Source: Pyronema omphalodes (Eukaryota; Ascomycota; Pezizomycetes; Pezizales; Pyronemataceae). From it: 64,000 nt of DNA. The translations under genes were made by a program, and so were the position numbers. Numbering within the stretch: the first letter of the stretch is position 1; each line of letters starts with the position of its first letter. Under the pieces are notes generated by a model that worked only from the letters and a program-made list of their open reading frames with translations, searched no databases and was not told the DNA's origin. The stretch spans positions 186,001 through 250,000 of the forward strand of contig JAJJXM010000010.1 of NCBI GenBank assembly GCA_024516155.1, written 5' to 3'. Of this stretch, positions 12,906-24,575 are shown piece by piece.

Positions 12906-14375
12906 TTGTGCGGGGGCGTCGGAAGAAATTTTGGCGGTGTTAAAGGGTAACTGGGTGTAAGAAAAAGACTTCAATTGTCCTTCGTCGTTGCGATGAATTT
13001 TGGAGGTAAAAGTCTTAAGGGAATGCCTGGACAGATATAAAGCCTCTTCTGGGGAGGGTTACCGAGTGAAAATTACTGATCGAGTTCTATCGGCTTGGCG
13101 CGTCTAGCGCACTAAGGTTGCATGCGGCATCGTGTCGACGGTGTCGAGCCAAATTAAACGCTGTCTAGCCAGTGCTTAGTCCGTGGAGTTGTTGAGGAGC
13201 TCAACTTGCACGTGCCAATTACTCGAGACATCAGGCGAGACCTCGCGATGGCGTAATTATCAACAGCACGAAGCATTTTTTATGAGATTGCAAGAGACAT
13301 GACTCGGGTTTTTGGCAAAATGAACAGGTGTTACAATGCGGATATTTTGGCTGTAAAGGTTGGATAAGCAACACCACGTGCACCTCTTCTCTTGTTAGAC
13401 GCCTACTGCAGGATGGGGGGCTGGAATGATTGACCTCACGACACCCGCAATGCGGCACCCCACAACAACGTGCGAAATATCAACGGCAGCCGTACATCCG
13501 GACAGATGCAGTTTCACGGAAAAACTGGGGAAACGAAATGATGTCAACGGGGTATTATGCGTTAAAATAATAAAAAATTATCAGAATAACAATCATTTGT
13601 TGAGAAGCCTAAAGGAACAACGCCAAAACAACACAGCCTTCACTAATCAGCCTGACATGTGAGAATCAGCTCTTCGAGAGAGAGCTAGGTACAAACCGGA
13701 GTAACGGTCCGTCAAACGCCCATGATGATGGCTGCTCTCGAGAGCCGTTGACGACTTGTATGTATGCATCCATTTATCCTACGGTCTTCCCACCGGGACC
13801 CTGAAGTTCGGCGATGGATCTTCACCGGTGTGATGCTCTGGCACGCACGACAAGCATGGCCACAGCATCGGAGCAGGCAGGTCATCACACTAGAGTCTTC
13901 CCCTAGCTCTACATATCTCCGCTGATTCGGATACCGTATGTATGTACGGACTAGAGCTTCCACCTGAAACCGATGAACCCTTGATGAGCCTTTGCCCCCC
14001 CCGCCATCTCGCGAGTGCGTTTCCCATGCGCTAGAATCACGTTTATTAGCGTTCTATGCGCGGCTATCGCAGGTTAATACTCGCTTGGGGTTAAGGGGAG
14101 CCGGCTTATAGAGAGTACTTTAGCGAGTCTACATATGGGAGGGGTGGCTACCGGTGGATACATATAAATTTGTTCGCACTTTGGCTCCTCTCACTGGGTC
14201 CCAACATACCACTGCTCTTTGCTTGGATCTCGGTACATACTACGAGAGTATCCTGCTGGATTTCAGCTGCCATTCTATGACCGTTGATTTAACTCCATAA
14301 GGCTCCTATCTCAGATTTCGATTAAGGTTTAATTTAAACATTCTATTGTACCAACAGTCAGTCGAAACATATCAA
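12906..14375. other. intergenic between NEP1 and tRNA-Phe
   Basis: About 1.5 kb. The left end should carry the NEP1 promoter. A 12-bp perfect palindrome GCTCTCGAGAGC lies at 13734-13745, and a GTATGTAC octamer at 13940-13947 with its complement form at 14233-14240. No protein family is recognisable in the short open frames. Confidence 0.5.
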
Positions 14376-14381
14376 GCGCTA

Positions 14382-14412
<31 letters not shown>

Positions 14413-14475
14413 TCAATTCGGTCCACCACATCCGGGGTAATCTGAAGGTCACCCGTTCAATCCGGGTTTGGCGCA
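14376..14475 (+). tRNA. tRNA-Phe (GAA) with a 27-nt intron
   Basis: The cloverleaf can be drawn by eye. Acceptor strand GCGCTAA pairs (one G-T) with TTGGCGC; the D arm is GCTC/GAGC; the anticodon stem is TCAGA/TCTGA with loop CTGAAGA, so the anticodon GAA is at 14409-14411; the T arm is ACCCG-TTCAATC-CGGGT; the discriminator is A. The intron occupies 14413-14439, the canonical place one base 3' of the anticodon. A T run at 14480-14484 is the likely RNA polymerase III terminator. Confidence 0.95.
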
Positions 14476-14837
14476 TTACTTTTTAGGTTTCATTTTCTTT
14501 GTACACATATGGTTGCAGGGAGAAGCTTTTGCGCTGGGTTGGATTATCTGATATCAAATTGGATTGTTTGGGAATCTAAAAGAATATTGGCGGGGTATCG
14601 TAATGCAGGTCTCCGTTCATCGGTTTTGACTTCCATTCCCTCGATGACATCATCCTCCACTGCAACGCCACCCAGCACTGCAATTTTATCGAGGAAAGAT
14701 TCTTGAAATGTTCAGAAAAACAGCTGATTTTTTTTAATTCACATATATACACAATTCATACTACTCATAACCATAGCTTACAAATTCAAAACAAACGCCA
14801 AAACACAAAATGTTGAACCCATCCCCAAAAAAACCAA
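14476..14837. other. tRNA 3' flank and asparaginase 3' UTR
   Basis: About 360 bp with the Pol III terminator at the left and the 3' UTR of the minus-strand asparaginase at the right. A 65-codon plus-strand frame at 14509-14706 has no recognisable features. Confidence 0.5.
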
Positions 14838-15896
14838 CTACTGCGCAAAAACCTCCACCAACTGCTGATGGGTATATCCAGCATTAATAGCCAACATTAA
14901 CAAATACCTTGCCTTCTGGGGGTTATAGAACCCGCCAGGAACACCACCCGCATATCCAGCACTAGGAACATACCCACCTCCAGTTCTAGAGGAGTAAACA
15001 ACCTGCACACCATACTCGGTCACAACTTCCTCAACCGCAGCATTTCCTTCTCTGGTGAAGCTTCCAGCTCCCATTGCAGCAATTACAATTCCCTTTGCTC
15101 CATTCTTTGCAGAATCGATAATCGCCTTGGGATCAAGCCCCTGGTATGCATATACAATATCAACCTTCGGCAGCTCTTTAGTTTTCGAAATATCAAAAAA
15201 TGGTTTGCCAGTAGCCTTTGATGCCTCGAAAAAGAACTTCGGCTTAGGACCTAGGAATAATCCAAGATATCCTGCATCACCACCCCGGAATGTATCAAGA
15301 GCATTGGCATGTGTCTTGGTGGTATAAAACGCCGAGGCAATGCGGTCGTTGAGGATAATCATAGCGCCACGAGCAGCAGCTGCCGGCGTGGTGGCAAGGG
15401 TAACGGCTTGAAGAAGGTTCATAGGCCCATCGGCGGAGATAGCAGTGGCAGGACGCATGGCTCCTACGCAGACTATGGGTTTGGTGGTGTTGACGGTGAG
15501 GTCTAGGAAGAAGGAAGTTTCCTCGATGGTGTCGGTTCCATGGGTTACCACGGCGCCGGAATCACCGGTATCGAGGGATTGCTGGATCTTTTGGGAGAGA
15601 GAAAGAATCATGGAAGGGGTTAGTTGGCCGCTGCCGACGTTGGAAAATTGGATTCCGGCGATGTTGGAGATGTTGGTGATTTCGGGGACGGCGGAGATTA
15701 GGGTTTGTACCCCGATGGCTCCGGCGGTGTAGCCCGTGGTGTCGGTGTTGGAGAGGGAACTGCCGGCTATGGTACCCCCGGTGGCATAGATTGTGACATT
15801 GGGGAGAAGGGCGTTGTAGGGAATTGCAGTCTCGTTCCGTTTGGTGGGGATAGCCAAGGAGGAAGTGGCAAGACAGAGGAGGAGGAAGATATTCAT
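14838..15896 (-). CDS. secreted type II-like L-asparaginase
   Basis: Hydrolyses L-asparagine to aspartate and ammonia. Intronless, 352 residues. An N-terminal signal peptide is evident (MNIFLLLCLATSSLA, cleavage likely near residue 16), and several N-x-S/T sites fit secretion. Both family signatures are present: the nucleophile-Thr motif ATGGTIAG (about residues 38-45) and VTHGTDTIEET (about 114-124) carrying the second Thr plus the Thr-Asp pair. The conserved GAMRPATAISADGPMNL and C-terminal ALDTFRGG-type segments follow. Length and layout match extracellular fungal and bacterial periplasmic enzymes. The upstream region has a TATATA box about 60 nt before the ATG and a cluster of GATAAG sites, suggesting nitrogen regulation by an AreA/Nit2-type factor (inference). 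Confidence 0.95.
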   Translation of the reverse strand: MNIFLLLCLATSSLAIPTKRNETAIPYNALLPNVTIYATGGTIAGSSLSNTDTTGYTAGAIGVQTLISAVPEITNISNIAGIQFSNVGSGQLTPSMILSLSQKIQQSLDTGDSGAVVTHGTDTIEETSFFLDLTVNTTKPIVCVGAMRPATAISADGPMNLLQAVTLATTPAAAARGAMIILNDRIASAFYTTKTHANALDTFRGGDAGYLGLFLGPKPKFFFEASKATGKPFFDISKTKELPKVDIVYAYQGLDPKAIIDSAKNGAKGIVIAAMGAGSFTREGNAAVEEVVTEYGVQVVYSSRTGGGYVPSAGYAGGVPGGFYNPQKARYLLMLAINAGYTHQQLVEVFAQ

Positions 15897-15953
15897 GGTG
15901 ATTGTGCGAGTGATATCGAGATGAGGGAGGACATTCTACGGATTTACTTGAAG

Positions 15954-15963
15954 ATATATATAT
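15954..15963 (-). promoter_or_regulatory. TATA-like box of the asparaginase gene
   Basis: A TATATATATC-type element lies about 60-70 nt upstream of the asparaginase ATG on the minus strand. It is a plausible core promoter element, judged by position only. Confidence 0.5.
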
Positions 15964-16142
15964 CCCGACTTCACCGGGAATGGGCTGTGTTTTCTAGCAC
16001 CGGAAGGATCTTCAATCATTGATACCCTTCGGGATCTGTGATTCTTGGCAATTGATACCTCTATTGTGATTGTCAATCATGTATACAGACAGTCAGATAC
16101 TCAGCCAGCCATAAGCCACAAGCAAAAGAATAAAAATATCTC

Positions 16143-16771
16143 GATAAGCAGCTGGGCATCAACTGCCAAGTATTCGGCGATCTAAGCCTTCCTTCGTGGC
16201 TCCTACGTATGGCATAGGCATAGGCATAGGCAGTATCTACGGCATAGGCATTAGATATTGATATCGGTATCGGTACCTAATCCATTCAACTCGGCATCGA
16301 TGCCCAGATGTTTTTTGTTAATTTCGGGAACTTATAACACTTTCTTGTAACACTTGTAATACTTTTTACACGGCCGGTATTCTTCCCCCTCTCTCCTCCT
16401 GTCTTGATATGATGTATTGATAGTCGATAAGTGATAGTTGAGCACCATATCAGATTACACCCCGCCCGGCGCCGTATCGATAAGATAAGTCCCCGCATCC
16501 GTCGCCGCCGCCTCCGCTTTATTTTAGTCGGATCTTGCCGAGAATTGAGACTACGAGACGGTCTTATCTGTAGCGCACCGCCGCAGCCGCGATAATCGCC
16601 AAGCCTTGGTAGTTGCTACGGGGCTGACCGCTGACGGTTGCGAGGGTATGTATCGTCGGCCGTATTCACCCGTATTCATCCGTCATCTGTCAGCCTGCTG
16701 CCTGGCTTACCCCACATTCTGCCTCCGCCCTGCTTGGAGAGAGGCTGAAGTTAGGGAAAGGAGGGCTTATC
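16143..16771. promoter_or_regulatory. cluster of six GATAAG cores upstream of asparaginase
   Basis: GATAAG cores on the plus strand at 16143-16148, 16426-16431, 16479-16484 and 16484-16489 (the last two share a G), and on the minus strand (CTTATC) at 16563-16568 and 16766-16771. AreA/Nit2-class GATA factors bind HGATAR and usually act through pairs of nearby sites. The cluster lies 250-880 bp upstream of a nitrogen-scavenging gene. Binding itself is not shown. Confidence 0.5.
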
Positions 16772-18635
16772 TATGACCATATATATGCTTCCGGGATCTT
16801 CCGTTTTCAGAGTACATATGATGGAGGTGCGGGTACCCAGTCTTTTGGTTGTAACTTGTACCGTTGTTGAGTTTCAACTGTCAACAAGCTAGAAAAATTC
16901 TCATGATGCAGCCGATGCAAACGATGCAGGAACGCTTTTTACCGAAGTCCGAAGAAGTTTCTAGAGAGTTTTGAAAATTCAGACAAAACCCCCCCTCTCA
17001 ACACGCGACTTTCATATAATGTATGTACTACTGTACTGCTGCACAGAAAACAACTTACTTCACGTGCTTGGCTGGAAAGCTACTGAGCTAAAGCAGCTCG
17101 TAGCTAACTAGCCGCGGCCTTGCGGATCGGAATCGTTCCGAGTTCTCACGAGGCCACGGCGGACGCAAGGTCTTTGGTATAAACGTCACTGGACGTCAGA
17201 TCTACGTATGTACCTGACGGCTTCCAAGCGCGAAGACTGTATCTCGGGCATCACGCTAGGGAATTCTTGAAGAAAGTTTTTGAGAAGAGGGCTGGTTTTC
17301 GACTACATATCATAAGAACCTTTGCTGCTATGGGACGTCTGAAATTGTATGGCCGGCCTAAATAAGCTGAGAATAATAATGAGAATATATGGTGCACCAC
17401 AGAAGTGGGGCATGTGTGATGTAGTATTTCAATTTTTCAGAATGCGCACGCGCTAAAGCAATATACATACTCTACAGTCGACTATACATTCAATTCTGTA
17501 TGCACGGTGTCACAACCAAGCGAATTGCGGGGTACCATACATAGGAAGATGTCACTCGCATTCTCGCCTTTACATATATCAGGACCAATGAGGTTTCCCA
17601 AGGGTCAAGAAACTTCACAGCCACAGCCACAGTGTCATTGCATATATACATACACATACAGCTACGCTACAGCAGTCCATAGATAGACACAGCTACACAA
17701 CACAAATACGAGGGCCCCTAGGTATGTATGTGCCACTTGAAACTTTGCCGAAAGGCGAAAGGCGAATATGGTGATATGTATATTCAGGACGTATGTAGCC
17801 ACCGCAAAGATGCCGTGCCTACATACGTGCCCTGAATATCATTGTATCTAGGGCAGGTTGTGTAACAGTACACAACCTGGTACCCCCTGAGTTTCCGTAC
17901 GTAAAGGCCTAGACTAAGAAACTCTATCCATGACACGGCAAACCGTATCGCCATCGACCATCTCATCGAGTATAATGAATTTAACAATTTAACAATTTTT
18001 ATCAGTCGTTTGAAGCATCGATTATTGTCTACATGTTAAGGAATGTAGGCATCTCGATTTATTGGCCGATATGGGGGATAAAAAATCTTTATGCAGTCAT
18101 GATTCTGCCTTGAAGATTCCATTTTGTTCTCTAGAGTTATGTACTTGGATACATTTGATATGTACAGGACATACATATGCCAACACCAACTCTGCCACTT
18201 CTGGTGGATATTTATACCCAGCCTATGCATTCCATCTCGCTTCTTTTTCTCCATTCAAAATCATTTGAAACAAAACCGACATGCATGCTCTCTGCTGCAC
18301 AGCGAGCTTCTCAGCCTCAGCTTAAAGTAAACCCTTTTTTTAGGGTTGTGACACGTCCCCAAAAATGCAGGGCTTAGCGAGGATAGGTGAAGGATGATTC
18401 ACTGCTGTGTGAGCTGTGAGCTGTGGGGTATGGGAAGTATGTCCCCTATCGTATACTGCGCACGTTAGGACGCCGTACACCGCAATTTTTGATTGTGATT
18501 GTGAGCAGTAAAAGAACAAAACATAACAAAACCCAATAAAAATAACATTAAATATCCCCGCACACCCCATCCGTGCATGATGATAGCACATCAGAAACTC
18601 ATTATCTATCACCATCATCACAACCTACAGCAAAA

Positions 18636-21600
18636 ATGTCAGGACGATACCATGGTATAGGGGGGAATAACGATCGGGACGAATTACATATCCCAATGCC
18701 AGATGCTTCCTACACTCCTGTTAGTGATTCCGACGAGACACTTTACGACTCTAGTGTTCCAACATACCAACGAACCCAATCATATTATTCCACCTCTTCT
18801 CATGATGATCACCAATACGGGAATCCGTCTCAACAACGTCGAACATCATCATTCGGAAACCCCACTCACCAGCGAACCGGATCTTTCGAAAATTCTCCGC
18901 AACAACAGCAACGACGAACCTCCTACCATGGACCCCCCGATCAAGACTATTCCACACCGGACTACCGCCGCAGCTCAACCCATCTACCCTACGCCGACCA
19001 AGTCTACTCAATGCCGGAATGGTTAGACGATGATGCCTACGCTCGCCAAACCACTCCAGTTTCCGCTGGATCAGTATACGCTGCACCTACAGCCCCACCG
19101 CCACCCCCGAATCCTTACGTTGGAAACAATAATGATATCCCGGGTTTCAGTAATTACCCCCCAACACAGAATAGAAGGTATAGCTCGTATCCTATGGATG
19201 CAGAGGAGGATAGACAACCGATGCTTGCTTCGCCAGGTGCTATGGGTGGCGGTTCAATGTCAAGTCGCCACAATAGTATGCCGAACATGCAAAGTGGACA
19301 TCCGCAGAGTTTCGGACCCAACGAAGCCAGCGAAGGCGGAGAAAAAAAGATTACCAACGCCTGGGGTGGCATGGGCAACGAAGTAACGCTGAAAGAAGGC
19401 AACCTGGTCCTTAACTGTCCAACCCCAGAACCACTTCTGAAAGCGCTTCCCCTACAAGAAGCAACGGAATTTAAATGCATGCGGTATTCAGCGGCAACTT
19501 GTGATCCGTCTGAGTTTGTGAAAAAGCGGTTTGCGCTTAGACCACAACTATTTGGACACCCCAGAGCTACGGAATTGTTTATTGTCATCACCATGTATTC
19601 GGAAGATGAGATTTTGTTTGCGAATACTATGATGGGGGTTATACAGAATATTGAATATATGTGTAGTGATAAGGTTAATAATGATGTAGAGTTTAAATGG
19701 GGACCGAATGGTTGGAAGAATATCGTGGTTTGTGTCGTCTCGGATGGTGTCGAGAAGATTCATCCCAAGACCAGGAGTTTGTTGGCAGCGATGGGGTGTT
19801 ATCAACATGATATCAGTAAGCAGATGGTGAACGGAGAGAAGGTTCAGGCACATATTTATGAGGTAAGTTCCTATCTTGTTTATCTTTCCCCGGACACCTA
19901 CCATCATAAGGATATTTTACAACGGACCATTAACTAACAAACAAAATCATAGTACACAACTCAAGTCGGTCTCAAACGCGAAGGCGATAAAATCATCCCC
20001 GTCATCGGCGGTCTCAAAGTCCCAATCCAAATGATCTTCTGTCTTAAAGAAGACAACAAACAAAAAATCAACTCCCACCGCTGGTTTTTCCAAGCTTTCG
20101 GACCATCCCTGAACCCCAACATCTGCGTCCTAATCGACGCCGGTACGAAGCCCGGCAAAGATTCCATCTACGAACTCTGGAGAGCCTTCTATCTCAACAA
20201 ACAATGTGCAGGGGCCTGTGGAGAAATTAAAGCCGAACTAACAAATGGGAATTGGTGGAAGAATCCTCTTGTTGCTACTCAGAACTTCGAGTATAAGATG
20301 AGTAATATTCTCGATAAACCCCTGGAAAGTGTGTTTGGGTTTATCAGTGTACTTCCGGGTGCGTTTTCTGCGTACAGATATTCGGCTTTACAGAACGATG
20401 CAAATGGTGAGGGGCCGCTGGATATGTATTTCAAGGGAGAGGGAATGCATTCCGGGGTTATTAAGGCGGATATTTTGGAAAAGAATATGTACCTGGCAGA
20501 AGATCGGATCTTATGTTTCGAGCTGGTTACAAAGAGGAAATCTGCTTGGACTTTACAATACGTCAAGTCTGCACATGCTACAACCGATGTTCCAGAGGAG
20601 GTTGCAGAGTTGGTTAAGCAAAGAAGAAGATGGCTAAATGGATCATTTTTCGCTGCAATTTTTGCGTTGGTAAAAATGAAAAATATTTGGAGATCGGGTC
20701 ATTCACCAATGAGGAAAATGGTGTTTGTGTTTGAGTTTTTTTATCAAACGGTTTCTTTACTTTTCTCTTGGTTTGCTTTGGTAAATACTCATATCCTCCT
20801 TTCCAACATTCTCCAAGGGTTTGAGAACTTTTAACTAACAACCACACCCGTCTAGGCAAATTTCTTCCTCGTCTTCCGAATCCTAACCGCGTCTCTCGGC
20901 GAAGACGAAATGCATTTCCGTCCCGGTCGGTGGCTCTCTGTGATTTTTGAATGGATATATTTCGCCGTTTTGTTCACCTGTTTCATTCTCGCTCTCGGCA
21001 ACAAACCTGACGGCTCCCGCATTTTTTTCAAAGCAATGATGTATTTCTGGGCAATAATCATGATCTACCTAATGTTCGCCGCCATTTTCATCACAACAAA
21101 AAGCATACAAAAAGAGCTCCGAGAATCCGACGGTTTCACAGCCGGCGACATATTCGCAAATTCTATCTTCCGAGACCTGGTTGTAAGTTTATCAAGTACC
21201 TACATCTTATATTTTGTTGCAAGTTTTATGTACCTGGAACCTTGGCATATGTTTACCAGCTTCCTGCAATATCTTCTCCTAAGTCCGAGTTATATTAATG
21301 TTCTGAACATTTATGCGTTCTGTAATGTTCATGATATATCCTGGGGAACGAAAGAAGGTGGTAAAACCTCAGGCCCGGGAAAACATCAACAAGTCGAGAG
21401 AGGATTAGTAGCAGATGGTTCTTCGCTTCAGCAATCGCAGAAGAATCGTATCGATAACTATCAGCTTGAATTAGAACGATTAAGTGGAGCCGGGGAAGTC
21501 AAGAAAGAGAAATCGGAAGAAGATATTGCAAAAGAAGAATCTGAGAAGGAAAAATTCTTCTATGCGGATGTGAGATGTATTGTGGTACTGGGATGGTGTT

Positions 21601-22047
21601 CGACGAATTTTGGATTAGCTGCGGTTATTCTGAATTCAGGGGGATTGAATCGACTGGTAAATGCGGATCCGGCAAAGGTACAGAATACTAGAAGTACAAT
21701 TTATATGGCGGTGGTATTGTGGAGTGTTGCGGCTTTGGCTTTGGTTAGGTTTATTGGTGCGTGTTGGTTTTTGGTGCTGAGAATGGTAAGTTTGACAGCT
21801 CTTTACATTGTTTATCATTAAGGTACATAGCTAACTATCAGTGAAGTTTAGAGGAGTTTAGTAATAATTTGTGTAGGGTCTACTATTTTTATGGGATTTC
21901 AACGAGAGAAATTGGCGGATCATGGCATGTTTGGAGTTATGGGGGTATTGGGGTATTGGGGTTATTCTTTGCATATTGTTTATTCTACAAATCCTTTACG
22001 AAATTCACAAACTGCATCATCCACAAAACAATCACGTTTCCTGGTGA
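18636..22047 (+). CDS. chitin synthase (division 1, class I-type)
   Basis: Plasma-membrane glycosyltransferase polymerising UDP-GlcNAc into chitin for the cell wall and septa. Exons 18636-19862, 19953-20780, 20856-21785 and 21877-22047 (1051 residues). The start is the ATG of MSGRYHG; the frame is open further upstream but has no ATG. A roughly 240-residue Ser/Pro/Gln-rich cytosolic tail precedes the catalytic region. Family motifs include [52 protein letters not shown], the EDRILCFEL acceptor motif and [11 protein letters not shown], the processive QRRRW signature (about residue 658). Several membrane helices follow, and the fourth exon adds a final hydrophobic segment. The [18 protein letters not shown] context and overall layout favour class I; class II is less likely. 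No myosin domain is present, so classes V and VII are excluded. Confidence 0.95.
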
Positions 22048-22383
22048 ATACACTAGTGTGCGCAATACGATATTCTATCAGCACGGAAGTTCAATCTATC
22101 AATCACATACCAAACAAAAACAAAAACACGAAAAATATCCCCCAAACCACAACATATATTTTTGTGCTCGAAGAACCCAAGTACTTTATCTGTGACGCAA
22201 ATAATGTAACCCTTAACGCAAATATAGCCCAGTCTGGGATTGAAAACTGAATTTCGAAGGCGGGCTTTCGACGTTCGTTATGTGGATGATTCATAGTGCA
22301 CCTTCCGCGTCTCTAAGTTTATCCATTAATAATAAAAAAGGAGTGCTAAAACTGAAGTAAAAATATAAGCAAGAGAAACCCTC

Positions 22384-22420
<37 letters not shown>

Positions 22421-22915
22421 AACCCCTTCCTATCCCGCCCTCCCGCCCTCCCCCTCCCCAAAAAATGATTAAAAACAACAAAAAATAAAAGGAAGTCGAA
22501 CGAGAAGCATGAATAAAATTCCAACCAGAAGAAATGCGAGACCAAGTAGTAAGTCCGCCAAGTATGATATACCAGTAACCAGTTTCCCAACCACACAAGA
22601 CTGTACTAGACTATACTAGTGTAATTCTTTATATCGACCCCGCTTTTCTGAAATCAGCAAACTTTTACAAATTCCTATATTTTTCCAGAACGCTTTGTTC
22701 AAATCATTCAAGTCCTAAGATCTCCGACTAACTATCCCCCTTTTTCTCATTTAGCAGTAAAAACAAAAACAAATTCTCCATTCTGTCCCTCAATTCTTTA
22801 GCTCCTAATGTTCTTACGTCTTTTTCTTATTTGCTTTTCTCTCCATATTTCATGACCAGCCATATATCCATTATCACCATATAAGTCCCCGTCCCCCCCC
22901 CCTCCCCACTTTCTA
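22048..22915. other. convergent 3' region with a 34-bp A tract
   Basis: About 870 bp between the chitin synthase stop and the stop of the minus-strand C2H2 gene. It should hold both 3' UTRs. An uninterrupted run of 34 A lies at 22385-22418. No gene seen. Confidence 0.6.
22385..22418 (+). repeat. poly(A) homopolymer tract
   Basis: Thirty-four consecutive A, about 340 bp past the chitin synthase stop codon. I see no flanking target-site duplication or gene body that would mark a retroposed copy, so a simple homopolymer is the default reading. Confidence 0.9.
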
Positions 22916-24060
22916 CTACATCCCCCCAATTTTTTCTTCCTCTTTGATTACCTTATGTACCACTCTCATATGTAACTTCAACATATTCTCTCTTTTATAT
23001 TTCTTTCCGCAATCAAGACACTTCCAACTATTACTTCTCTCATCAACCTTCGGTTCCGTGATATGCCACTGTATCACATGAAGATCCAACTCTCCCATGA
23101 AACAAAAAGCCAATGTACATCCTTCTATTCCACATTTGAATGGTTTGTTGTCTTGGTGCATATCTTGATTGTGACGACGAAATAATAGCCGCGTTGTGTA
23201 AACTATTCCACAGTAAGCACAGGTCATGGGAGGTATGCGAGGTTTGCTTGGCTGGGCGGCGCGGCGGCGTGGCTTTTTTGCGGACTCAGTGGGAGTGGTC
23301 TCAGTGGGCTCTATTGGTTCTGTTGGCTGTGTGGGAGTGGGCTCAGTGGAAATAAGCTCAGTGGGCTGAACGTTCTCTTCCGGCATCATAATCTCCAAGA
23401 GCGATGGATATTGCTGACGGATAGGATGTCTAATACTTTGATGGCCGCGGTATTCAGTAGATGTATAAAACCAGAGTCCTGGGCAGAAAGGACATTGTAG
23501 TGGTCTACTGAGGTAGGAAGTATTTTGGTCTAGATATAGGCCAGAGGTTAGTTCATAGGCTGTGAAAAAGAAGAATAACAGCAGGGCAGGTTACCATTGA
23601 GAGGATTTGTGGTAGTAATATCCATAATTGGAGATGAATGGATACGCGGGGTTGGGTCCGGGTTTAGGACATCGTATTGGCGTTCAGTCGAGAGATCGTT
23701 TCTGTTTTCTCCTGCTTGCGAGATCGGTGGGGGAGAGTGAAAGTATTGGGATGTGGATGTGGATATAGATGGCCAACTCGCAATTTGATGAGATACCGAG
23801 TATTCATCTTTAACGGGACCCAAGGCCGGTGGAGTAGGAGGATCATACAAGATACCAGCCTTTAGGATTGGTGATGGTATTAGTGATAGCGCCTTGGTAG
23901 CAGACTTCATCCAAGCGTGGAAGTCTTCATAATCGGTTTGAAGTTTTTTTATTGCGACCAGCGTGCTTGATACTGGCTGCGAAGTGTCTTCAGTTCTTGT
24001 TAAAGGTGTTGTCTGAGAGTAATTGTGAGGGTTAATACCAGTATTGTCAACATATTCCAT
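22916..24060 (-). CDS. C2H2 zinc-finger protein with four fingers
   Basis: Exons (minus) 24060-23595 and 23529-22916 give 359 residues; the intron 23530-23594 (GTAACC donor, ATCTAG acceptor) joins the two open frames. The N-terminal half is Ser/Thr/Pro-rich without a known domain. The second exon opens with a finger-like CPFC...H-x4-H unit that has 13 rather than 12 residues between Cys and His. A Thr/Pro/Glu repeat (PTEPTPTQPTEP type) and a basic KKPRRRAAQPSKPR patch follow, a possible nuclear signal. Three regular fingers come next: CAYC-x12-H-x4-H, CGIEGC-x12-H-x4-H and CLDC-x12-H-x4-H. It is probably a DNA-binding protein, not matched to a named regulator. The frame is open upstream to an ATG at 24222, but that stretch looks non-coding, so I chose the ATG at 24060. 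Confidence 0.75.
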
Positions 24061-24575
24061 GTTTGTAAATGTATTTCTGCTGAACACCAAAGGTTTATGT
24101 AGAGGATGGAGATGGAGGTAGCGGTATTTTTGAAGATATCGAGGCGTTTCTTCGCATAAATACTCACGAGTGGAAGACCACAATGGATGTATGTGGAGGG
24201 TCTCATAAAACAGATTGCACATAGCGACAGAACAACAACAGCTCCAGCGGTTTCCCGAGAACGAGTGAGGATTGAAGAGTCCTGTGATGGCAAAATTTTA
24301 GCATGATCATTGATGGAAGGAAGTTGTCTTGGAATTTGTATTCGCATGAGAGAAAAAAAGTCCAGCACGTATAAGTAGAGGACTGGGCTTACCCTTGTAC
24401 AAACCGCAAGCACGGTTTTGTTGTGTATGAACACCCGCCCCAAAGCTGCTCATGAACATATGTGTTTATTGGTCTAGCTCTGTTCCCCCTGGTCTACCTC
24501 GCCTTGCCCAAAATTTAGCTGGTAACTCATTGCTAAGACTGGCCTGCTCATGTCTCATAGAGAATAAACCATAAC
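24061..24575. other. intergenic between C2H2 gene start and BSP gene stop
   Basis: About 515 bp. It should carry the promoter of the C2H2 gene and the 3' UTR of the BSP gene, both on the minus strand. Nothing else recognised. Confidence 0.5.

Larger units (their letters stand above)
15897..18635. other. long divergent upstream region of asparaginase and chitin synthase
   Basis: About 2.7 kb between divergent start codons, and so probably regulatory for both. Besides the TATA box and GATAAG cluster it holds a GGCATA short tandem run (about 16211-16251), GTATGTAC octamers at 17021-17028 and 17206-17213, and many related TATGTA words. Short open frames look random. I see no transposon ends. Confidence 0.5.

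Noticed and set aside
22385..22418. A34 tract as the tail of a retroposed gene
   Set aside because: No reverse-transcribed gene body or flanking target-site duplication could be seen.
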